64,000 nucleotides of DNA from Chromera velia. Its lineage: Eukaryota; Sar; Chromeraceae. This document shows positions 55,304-64,000 of this stretch, piece by piece. The stretch's first letter is position 1. Each line of letters opens with the position of its first letter. The translations under genes were made by a program, and so were the position numbers. The stretch spans positions 62,001-126,000 of the forward strand of contig JAHBMJ010005030.1 of NCBI GenBank assembly GCA_018398765.1, in the 5' to 3' direction. The notes beneath the pieces are model-generated. The model ran no database searches. It saw only the letters and a list, made by a program, of their open reading frames with translations, and was not told where the DNA came from.

Positions 55304-56594
55304 ACGATGCCACAGAAAGAGATGGATCGAGAGAGTTGAAAGGACACAAAGAGAAGAGACAAAAGACCGACCGCCGCCGTCTTTCATCTGATCAGGGTGC
55401 TCGTTGTCTTGCATCTCTGCCATGCCTGCAGATGGAACAGAGCAGAGAAACAAGGCTCGAGGCATTGAAAGAGACACACACGGAAATACAAATACAATAA
55501 AGTGAAGAGGGTGATCATCAACAAGAGCAGATGGCCAGGCAGGCGAGCAAGTCGTAGCTGGCAGCAACAGAAGGCCAAGAAGACCGAGCGCAGACGAAGG
55601 TTCAGTCTCCCAGAGATGTTTGCAAAAGAAACACCAACAAGACACGAGGACCACTAACCTTCCTGCTGATGTTCCTGCATATTCTCGTCACCGCTCTCGG
55701 AGGCCTGCTCGTGCTCGTTGTCGTTACCGCTCTCTCCAAGGCGGCGACGGCCGTACCAGCCCCAGCGGCGGCGCCAGCCCCAAGGGCGGTAGCCGTAGCC
55801 GTATCCCCAGCCGCCGCGCCAACCCCAGGGGCGGTAGCCGTAGAGTCGGCGGTGAGCTGCAGAAACAAGTTGGGTGTGTCATTAGTTGGCCGGGAGAGGT
55901 CTGTTTTGACTACAGCAAAGGAGCGCAGTGCAGATAGCGGTGCGTGCACAAAAAGCAAAGGAAGGCAGGCTCACAGTCCTAAGGAGAACAAAGAGGACAT
56001 TAGGAGATTGAACACACCTGCTCCATCTTCAGCAGAGGGAACGGTGGAAGGCGACACGGTCTCACCAGCTGGTTGAGTGCTGTCCCCAGCCGGTTCAGCG
56101 GAAGGGTAAACGACCTCCCAGGTCATTTTCGGCACCAGCACCCTTCCGTCCTCGAGGACAACCGGGTGGACCCCCTCGTCCTCGAAGTAGTCATCATCAC
56201 CCATGCCCTCATAGTCATCATCCTGCATAACCATAAGGCACAAACACGCACGTGCAGGGTGTCAGGTGGTGCAGACTGAACAGTCTCCGAAAGCAGAACA
56301 GACACAGTCCAGAGTTTCGTAGAGAGACGCGCAATCATGAACACGGTAGAAGGGACTGACACCATAGGCTTCCAGAGAGTAGGGGTACTCGTCATCGTTC
56401 TCAAACTCTTCCTCCATCGGTTCGTACTGAGACGCGGGCACCTGTGTTTGTGTCGCCGTCTCAGTTGCCGTAGGGGGAGAAGAGACTGGCGCTGGTGCTG
56501 GAGGTGTGGCCACAGTGGTACTGTCCGGCGGTGCTCCAAGTGAGCACTGGTACACAGCAAAGAGAAGGGCTGGAGAGAGCCACTTGACCATCAT
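53961..56594 (-). CDS. Secreted protein with three Trp/Tyr/Gly/Arg-rich modules
   Basis: Seven exons in consistent phase: 56594-56277, 56222-56018, 55856-55659, 55425-55372, 54977-54780, 54557-54504, 54151-53961; 405 aa. Residues 1 to about 22 (MMVKWLSPALLFAVYQCSLG) form a signal peptide, followed by a Thr/Pro-rich and acidic region (EEEFENDDEYPY; DDDYEGMGDDDYFEDEG). Exons 3, 5 and 7 each encode the module LYGYRPWGWRGGWGYGYG, then YRPWGWRRRWGWYGRRRLGE. Exons 3 and 5 are both 198 nt and continue with an acidic linker (GNDNEHEQASESGDEN). Exons 4 and 6 are both 54 nt (EMQDNE-x-P-x-QM). Every intron after exon 2 is phase 1, so each exon pair can duplicate without breaking the frame. I recognise no family. 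Alternating basic-aromatic and acidic blocks suggest self-association. The exon 1 donor (GTCTGC) is the least certain junction. Confidence 0.78.
55268..55302. repeat. (AC)n microsatellite inside the aromatic-repeat gene
   Basis: ACACAC run in intron 4, between the 54-nt exon 4 and exon 5. Confidence 0.95.
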
Positions 56595-59500
56595 GGTCGC
56601 GAGAGAAGCCAACTTAAAGCGAGAGGAAGAGAATCAGGAGGGAAGTCTTCCTCGTCGCTCGAACAAACTCGGACACTGATGCGAAAAGAAAGAAACTCGA
56701 AGGTATGTAGAACTAGTTGTTGGCACCAGCTGTACACGCGACAGAGATGTGTGATTGGTATGAATGTCGATCACTGCACACGCTCAGTGGGACAGGCGCT
56801 GTCTGCGTGAAATGTTGGAATCCTTTGAAGCGAAAGGGAAGTCCTTTCCAATTCTTTTACAGATCTTTCGGAGTGAGTAGACTGACCGAGCTATGTATCG
56901 ATATTGCTGTGCGGCTCTTTTCGGTGGCCACGGCATGCCACGGCCCTGGCCTTTCCAATGGGGGCCTCGGCTTGTTGCGATCGCGCGAAAAAAGGCTTTT
57001 TGGCCCCGTAAAAGTCAGCTGAGGGGGCTCTTTTCCAAATATTTGACCAGTAAATTCCCTTTTCTGACCGGCTCGCACGCAGTAAGCCGACCTGAATTTT
57101 CGCAAAATTCACTTTTTTGCATGCAATTAATTGTCGTTTCGCCTCGCACAACATCTTTCAGATTCCCTCAGTCTGTCAGAGTGCAAACTTTCTTATACCA
57201 CCTTCCTGCAGGTCTGCAGTTCTGAAAGACAGAGTTGATTAAAACCACATCACCTCAAAGGCGGAAGGAGAAAGAACGCAAAGGATTGCTGTGGGGAGGC
57301 AACGCGAAGCAACCGAGCGCTCATTCAATCATTTCCTTGCGATTCTTGTCTTTGCCGTTGGTGCAACAATTCGCAGTCTCTGTCTCCTCTCAAAGTTTCA
57401 TTTCCGTATCCCCATATCCCTGTGAGGAATATTCGCTCTCACGGCACCAAACATGACACACAGCAGGAGGACTCCTGGGCTTGACCTGCCATCGTGTCTA
57501 ACGAGGTCACGAAGAAATTGCCATGGCGTTGAGGAGACGTGATTGGTCAACAAGAATGTGCTGGAGTCTGTTCACTCTGTCGATTGCCTCCAAGAACGTG
57601 CAGTAGAAGATGCAGAAAGCTTCCTAAGCCCTCTGTAAAGACCAGGAGCGTTCTGGTCCCATCCCAAGGAACGATGACGAAGAGCCCTGCGGGTGGGTCA
57701 TCAGCTTCCTTTCCTCTCTTTCTTGTCTCCTCTGTCTCCAATCTAAATCGTGGCTTATTTGGACTTCTGCCGTTCGAGACAGAGCTGCTGAGTGATCCCC
57801 TTTTCTTCTGGAGGGTTTCTTCTCTGTGTCTGCCCGGACGGGTGTCTCTGGTCTCTCTTCTTCCGACTTATAGTCGCTGTCTTGTCCCTCTTGTGCCTCT
57901 TTCCTTTCCCGTCTCCGGCTTGCAGCAGCTCGCGTACGGACTGTCAACGAGGAGGCGCATCTGAACCACGAAGTGAACAACGCAGTCATATGCAAGGAGG
58001 TGGCTGAAGACGGTCAAGAACGAGAAAGACAAGGAGTGCCGACACTACCCATCTCTTGCTTGTGAGAATGACCAACAGACCCTCATCGCTCTTTGAGGTG
58101 AACTCCATCCCTGGCTTTCTCTTCTTTTCGAAAGGAGCAGACAGACTACGCTTTCCCGTTCGACGAGAGACTTTGAGGGACCTTGCTGTGCACTACTTGC
58201 ATCCCTCTCCCCCGTCTCCTTTCTGAACCCCGTTTGGTTCTTCAAGCGACTGACAGAGAGTGAGCAGAACTCCGAAAGACGTCTCGTTGGAGTTCGATCG
58301 ATTGGACATCCTGCACGGCATCGTGACGTCCTCATCTCCACTGCCGCTGCGCTCTTCTCCAAGGTCATTGAGTAGAAGAACTTCAAGAAGACCTTCGATC
58401 GTCTCCGGCCGGCAAGGCTTGGACCGCATGACTGACAGGGTGAAAAACCGAACGAAGAGAGAAACGATCGAACGGAAGCCTCGCTCGGTTTCTTTCAAGT
58501 TTGGTTGGGTCATTTTCTTCCTTCTCGGTGCCTTCACATGCAGTTGTGCTCCTTTGCTTTCTGCGTACACCTTGATTGATCGTCCGTCCGTGCGTGCGCA
58601 TGCAACAGCCCGGAGGATCGTGGTATGTTTAGAGAGAGACGGGTCAGTTCCCCTTTCTTTCTGTCTTTACGGTCTTCTCACGCTCTTGAGGAGCCCAGTG
58701 AAATGGCGCGAACGTTTTGAGGGTGAGCATGGTATCGTTGGCCACATGTCTCCTATACATGTTGGTTCTTCGAGTTGTATGTTTCCGGTCGCTTGACTCT
58801 TCATGCAAGGGTCGTAGCAAGACTCATGCATATACGCCATGCCGGCAGGTGGCTCGCTGCGTAGTGACGAGGGTGGGGTCAAAGTGCCACTCCGAGTGCC
58901 TTGTGCCTTGCGCGGTCAGCAATGCGAGTCCGCACCACCGTTATGAAGTCCCCTGACCAGGGATGTTTCGGCAAGCCCCCTCAACTTTCGTTGCTGTGGA
59001 GGAAAAGAGAGCATGAGAGACCTGCCGCCATACGGTGGGTCGGTAAGCGGTCATACGGTGGACCGTTCTTTCTTCTTTTCTTCCTTTGGGGTTCTGTTGC
59101 TGGCAGCTGTCTCTAAGTATCTCAATCATGCATGCAGCTCGCGTAACAAGTTGCATTGCATCCTTGTTCATTGTTTGAGCATGCTCTAGATCCTAGTCTC
59201 AATCAGTGCTGAGTGCTCCTTCATGCCGTTATGACGCTGATCCTAGCGCCGATCCCTTTTACGTGAAATTGCCGTGAATGCTAACGTGAATGGTCCGCAG
59301 TGGCACAACTGAGTGATATAAGTCGCATGACTTTTGGTTGTTTCTCTGTGTATAGTAACTACGGTTGTTGATTTGTATGCATGTATGAGGGTACAGTCCG
59401 ATTAAGTCCGATAAGTGATGCTAGGATAGATGCTGGGTTTCGAAGAATGCACCCACATCTTATATAAAACTTCTGAATCAGTTTAGATTCAGCTGGTATT

Positions 59501-59833
59501 AATTACTACTAAAGTATAGTATAGGTGTAGCTCATAAAACGTATTATATGAACGCTAAATTAGACGTACTGATTGCTTTATATAGATCGGCGCTGGTCTA
59601 AAATGGGATTTTAGATGCCAAACCTAATTTTAGAAAATTAATTGTCCCATCCTTCATCCAAGTTAAAAGGGTGACTTTAATTATTAATGGTCCATTCAAT
59701 TCGATTATAGATTCAATTGATTGCTCGATTGATTGATTAATTCATTGATGGGTCTAATGATAGGTTCCGTGCTAGGCCTAGCAGCTTCCCACTATATATC
59801 ACTAGATATGTCAATCTCTTGCCAGAGCGAACA
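56595..59833. other. Gene-poor stretch with unresolved candidate exons
   Basis: Some segments look coding but could not be assembled. On plus, 57547-57637 reads VNKNVLESVHSVDCLQERAV and then stops, and 57927-58061 (VRTVNEEAHLNHEVNNAV) follows a good CTTGCAG acceptor. On minus, 58204-58440 reads RPETIEGLLEVLLLNDLG, while plus over the same DNA reads TPKDVSLEFDRLDILHGIV. Either strand may carry a short gene. 59200-59830 is AT-rich with a repeat-family end at 59763. Confidence 0.35.
59763..59800. repeat. GATT-tailed repeat end, third copy
   Basis: GGTTCCGTGCTAGGCCTAG follows a GATT-rich stretch (59720-59750), as at 17421 and 17561. Confidence 0.55.
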
Positions 59834-60048
59834 CTAGGCGATGCACAGTGATAAAAAAAAAGAAAAAAAAAATTTTGAGAAGCCTAATCTTTTTTATTTT
59901 TTTATTGGAAGTGCTAAACATATAAGAAAAACATATCTAACTACAAAACCTACCTTTGCTAAGTTTGCTTAAACCTTTAACCACCAGACTAAAAAAAAAA
60001 AAAATCTCGACATGTCTTTTTTTTTTTTTACCACTGTGCGTCGCCTAG
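59834..60048. mobile_element. 215-bp MITE with 28-bp terminal inverted repeats
   Basis: CTAGGCGATGCACAGTG followed by an A run at the left matches, with two mismatches over 28 bp, the reverse complement of the T run plus CCACTGTGCGTCGCCTAG at the right. The interior is AT-rich and non-coding. AGCG occurs just outside both ends, but no full target duplication is visible. Confidence 0.75.
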
Positions 60049-60872
60049 AGCGCCGGACATTCGATTCGATTTATTCTAAATCTTTCTTTGAATCTACAGG
60101 TCGGCTATACAAAAAAAACTTTAAGAAATAAAACTCTCTTTATTTTATCTTTTCTTTTGAGTCTCTTTTTTTTTTTTCTTTTTCAGTCAAATAACTATTC
60201 TAGCAACTGTTATTTAAGTGTTGCACAAGTGATATTCAAGTTCAAAGCTATAGCATTACAGTCTTTTTACTATAGAAAATCCTAAGTAAAAGCCTATGAC
60301 TGAAAGGCTGAATTGTATGCATAGTTTTTTTAGAAAGGCAAAATCGTAACTCAATAAACGCGAGATGCCTAATTGGAAAACATTCCAGCTGTGAATGCCA
60401 AAAGCCAATCTCCTCAATGACGCCTCACTAACGCGCTATCATTCTCTCCATATACCTGGAAAAGCAAAAGTAAAGGCCAGAAAACCTGCACAATTTTTCA
60501 TAAAAAAGACAATATGCAAAGAGGGATGATGCACAACAGTCAAAACCGTTTCAGTCTCACTCGCACCCACTCCTCGCTGTCTGACTGCAAAAAAGAGGTC
60601 CCTCAAGAATCTTCGTGCACCTCCGATCCTCCAAAACAATTCGTTCACCCTTTTGGATGGGCCCTCCTTCACAACCCACCTGCCTTCCAAGAGAAAGAGG
60701 AAAAAACAGGAGAGACCCCTCTACCGGAATTTTTTTCTCGCAATTGCAGTTGGATGAAGTAAAAACAGTCGTACACGGATCGAAAAGTAAGCTGTCACAC
60801 TTGCAGGCGGGAAAAAAGAAGGTATGAAACAAACAAACAGTAACAAACAAGAAAGAAACAAAGAAAGAAAGA

Positions 60873-60917
<45 letters not shown>

Positions 60918-60988
60918 GAAAGAATGAATGAATGAATGAATGAATGAATGAAGAAACAAAAGAAGGAAGAAAAGAAGCAAGAAAGAAG

Positions 60989-61019
<31 letters not shown>

Positions 61020-61252
61020 AAGAAAGAAAGAAAGAAAGAAAAAAAGAAAGAACGAAAGAAAGAGAAGGAAGGAAGGAAGGAAGGAAGGAAGAAAGGAAGA
61101 AGGAAAGGAAGGAAGTACTCGCGTCTCTATTTACCAGAGAGATGAGTCAGCGAGTCAGGTCATCACGCCATGTGGAGCACGAGAGGTTCGTACGTCGACA
61201 GAAACAGGGGCAGAGGCATGTAGTCGCCCAGGCCTGCATGCAGATGCATGTC
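60049..61252. other. Intergenic with purine-rich microsatellites
   Basis: AT-rich to 60420. 60440-60830 contains short frames on both strands without support. GAGA, GAAT and GAAA/GGAA arrays fill 60840-61110. This is the 3' flank of the gene ending at 61253. Confidence 0.45.
60840..61110. repeat. (GA)n, (GAAT)n, (GAAA)n compound microsatellite
   Basis: Long all-purine stretch with several repeat units in succession. Confidence 0.95.
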
Positions 61253-61598
61253 TCATAGATACGGGCATCGAAAGGACATGGTTGCAGGTTTGGGCACACT
61301 TTCCACATCCGCAACCCTTCTCAGCATCTTCTTCATGTCTATTGGCGTTTTGGGACCCTCTTTGGAAGGTGCACCCCCTTTCTCCTGCACTGCATTTGAT
61401 TTGACCTTGTACAGCCGCCAATGTCGCATTTCTTTGTAGTCTGCCCGTCCCAAATCCGTTCCCTTCACTCTCCCTCGTTTCATCCAGTGACTAACCGTCA
61501 TAGCGATCTTCTACTGCACAGAGAATGCGTTCCCCTGTTTGCCTGCAGAAGGGTGAAAAAGGAACAGAAGAAGATATTCAGGTCTCTCAGTTTTTCTC

Positions 61599-61644
<46 letters not shown>

Positions 61645-61763
61645 TCTCTTTCTCTCTCTTTCTCTCTTTCTCTCTTTCTCTCTCTTTCTTCCTTCCTTCC
61701 TTCCTTCCTTCCTTTGTTTCTTTCTTTGTTTGCCTCTTTCTTTCTTTCTTTTTCTCTTTCTCT

Positions 61764-61806
<43 letters not shown>

Positions 61807-63995
61807 ACACACACACACACACACACACACGTAAACACAGTCTTTCACTTTCTCTCTCTCCTGTGTGGACCTAACCGCCCTGTCGTTTCCCTTGTTGAGT
61901 GCACGAAACTAAGGAGAATAGAGGACGAAACAACGGTCTCTCTAACGAAGAGTTTGACTTCAGGTGCGCTGGTTGCCCTCCCTGCCTGACTGACGCTGCA
62001 GTCCCCTTTGCATCGTCGGACGCAGCAGGGGGGTAGTCCTCGACGTTTGCGGCAAACCGAAGACGGACTGCATGCAATCAGACCGGTGGTAAAGAAGCGT
62101 CAATTTCGCTTTTTCATGCGTCTACGTTGCCTCACAAAAAAAGCACAAATGACAAAGCGAAGACAGACAGGGGAAAAGCGGGAAGAAAGAACAGCGAGGT
62201 GCAAATTATGCTTCTTCTGTCAGTCACTCGTAGTGCTGTGCGATTCAGTCCGGGATAGAGGCGAGCAAATCGACAAGCAGACGAGCAAAGAGCAATAAAA
62301 AGAAACTGCCGCCCCACCTTGAAGAGGCCCGAACGAATAGAGGTCCGCGTCCTCTCCTCTCCTGGGTCTCTGGAAGGGGACCCTTGAGGGAAAATGAAAA
62401 AGGAAAAAACCTAGGTGCATCTCTAGTAACGATTTTGCCTCCTGCACGTAGGGCATAAGAACACAAACGCATATTCATGGCAAGCAGAGTGCTCTTGTTC
62501 GCAAAACGTGTGTATTCCGGACTCCTTGAGTTTGAACAATTCACATCTCAGCATGCTTCACACGACCAACGCCCCCTTTTTTCATTCCAGATGATGCACC
62601 CTATTTCCCCCCTTTCTGTCCACTTCGGTCTCAGAAGAAAAAGGAACACACCCTAGCAGCATGTTTTTGCAAAGAAAGAGTGGGGCTACTTCCATGCAAT
62701 CAATTGTCCATACCAGCCGGGAACATAACAAAATCTGTATGGACAGAAAAGCTTTTGTGCAACTTGTGACTGACCCAATAATTTTCTCCTCTGAACCACT
62801 CGAATCTCCTCTCCCTCCTGTCTCCCTCGAACTCCCCCCCCTTCTGCAGACCCGTATGAGGACCCCCGCCATCCCTCATGCCCAGGCCCTGAAGTGCCAT
62901 CTCTGTTAGGTCCTTGCGTGCTCCCCTGCAATCGCGAAGCAAGAAAGATGCTTTGACTTTCCAACACGATGAAGAGCATACTGTAACCTTAAAAGATAAG
63001 AATGGAAAAAGTGACACAGACCTTATTTGGCGGATTTTGCCATATGGTGCGGAAAGGGGGAGAAAGAAATGACAAGAAGTTGGACCGTGCTCGGCTTATC
63101 ATTCTTTCTTGGCATAGAAGAACCGTCAAAGGAGGAGGTAAGGGGCAGACAGAGAATGGGGAGGGAAGGCGACTCCTCTGAATCAGTTTCTTTACTTCAA
63201 ACAATTGAACTGCAGGACGGCCTTTTCTGTTTGTTGAGCATCAAGAATGTCATTATCCATCTGACGCGGGTTTTCTGAGTGTGTATTGTCTCGATGTTTG
63301 TGAATATATTCGGTAATCCGTGTTCTTTTGATTCTGTCTGTGTATCCACGCGACTCAGTCCCAGCTGCCCGTATGTGCATGAATTTCTGTGTGTGTCTAC
63401 GCCCCACTGACCCTCTACCTCCCCTGACAGGTGACTGGAATCCGCCCCCTCCTGGTCCCTCCCTTTCCCTCATCGCTGCCAGTGAATTGGCGTGTCCGGG
63501 CAGACCCCATTTCTTCAACTTCATCTCAACGGCCTCAGGGGACCCTGGCTGGGGCGGCTCTCCAAACCCTATCCTCTCTTGTTCTGTCCACTTTGCTATG
63601 GACTTCCTTGTATGCCTTCGACGCTCCTCCTCATACGCCTTCGATTCCATAAACTTCTGTACCTCTTCCTCTGTCCCCAGAATGCTCCGCACTCTCTTGT
63701 AATCCTTCCCTTCTCTATACGGACGTTCGGGAGGGGGACACTCAGAGCCTCGCCACCCCACGGGGATCGCCTGCGGCGAAGAAGAACGAACAGAACGACT
63801 GGGACGCACAGGAGACATGGAGACGAGGGAACCTGGAACCACGGTGCTCCTTTTTTCTCTCTGAGAGGCCCTCGGTCTCTGTGCTTCTCCTTGGGGACTC
63901 AGGGCAAAACTGACACCTCGAAGGGTGGCACGGGAAAGGGGCCCGCCTCTGCGCCCTCTTTGCTGATACCCTCTTTTCCCACGGTTTCCCTCCAT
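61253..63995 (-). CDS. Unknown basic protein, five exons, 5' end possibly outside window
   Basis: Exons 63995-63412, 62925-62775, 62369-62318, 62067-61991 and 61510-61253 join in phases 2,0,1,0 to give 373 aa from the ATG at 63995. That ATG is five bases from the window end, so an earlier start cannot be excluded. The first exon has an Arg/Ser/Pro-rich leader (RGKRGYQQRGRRGG), then a charged helical segment (EEEVQKFMESKAYEEERRRH; VEMKLKKWGLPGHANSL). The last exon is compact and basic: WMKRGRVKGTDLGRADYKEM, IDMKKMLRRVADVE, ending SFRCPYL. The last acceptor is a tandem GCAGTAG; using the first AG would place a stop in frame, so the second is required. Donors are GTCAGT, GTCAGT, GTGGGG and GTCAGG. 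I do not recognise the family. Confidence 0.6.
61585..61835. repeat. (CT)n/(CCTT)n microsatellite plus (AC)n
   Basis: Pyrimidine-rich compound repeat and a terminal ACAC run, inside the last intron of the unknown five-exon gene. Confidence 0.95.
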
Positions 63996-64000
63996 CGCCC

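Noticed and set aside
54017-55930. Plus-strand and other-frame Ala/Pro/Val-rich frames across the repeated exons
   Set aside because: They are shadows of GC-rich codons. Only the minus-strand Trp/Tyr/Arg frame agrees with phase at all splice junctions and continues from a signal peptide.
61585-61835. Leu/Ser-repeat or Arg/Glu-repeat frames
   Set aside because: They come from a CT/GA microsatellite within an intron.

Overview
This is a nuclear window from an intron-rich, probably unicellular eukaryote. Homology-anchored genes (an RRP1/Nop52-like protein and a HAP2/GCS1 gamete fusogen) are split into 5 to 9 exons by spliceosomal introns with long pyrimidine tracts. Intergenic DNA carries abundant microsatellites and several families of small transposable elements. 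HAP2, Ser/Pro/Lys-rich low-complexity tails and this repeat style would fit an alveolate-type alga such as a chromerid. That placement is inference, not something the sequence proves. The exon models were built by hand from splice signals and reading phase, without transcript data.

Layout: an ITPase/HAM1-like gene runs leftward off the window (1-1267). Two tRNA-Leu genes lie at 1635-1900 (minus). RRP1-like is at 2246-7512 (+, 9 exons). A 553-bp tandem repeat occupies 8104-9483. HAP2/GCS1 is at 10524-14993 (+, 5 exons). A repeat-rich stretch (15-18.6 kb) holds a LINE-type remnant and a small inverted-repeat element. A single-exon GNAT-like gene (18702-20138, minus) is followed by a multi-exon coiled-coil/proline-rich gene (20396-25912, minus). 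Two long single-exon genes of unknown function lie at 27350-29620 (+) and 32758-35187 (minus). A secreted aspartic protease gene is at 36228-39536 (minus, 5 exons).

From 39.7 to 44.9 kb is a stack of nested small transposons and GC-rich modular repeats. A two-exon gene joining a cysteine-rich N-terminus to a leucine-rich-repeat C-terminus follows (45207-48796, +). Next come an AT-rich foldback (49131-49353) and a short LTR retrotransposon without a visible polymerase (49433-52331), one of whose LTRs is itself split by another element. A secreted protein gene (53961-56594, minus) contains three near-identical Trp/Tyr/Gly/Arg-rich modules made by duplication of phase-symmetric exons. The right end holds a small inverted-repeat element (59834-60048) and a five-exon gene of unknown function (61253-63995, minus).

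The genes do not form one pathway. Themes that emerge are gamete fusion (HAP2), ribosome biogenesis (RRP1), the secretory system (aspartic protease and the aromatic-repeat protein), and an unusual preference for GTCAGT 5' splice sites in most of the multi-exon genes.
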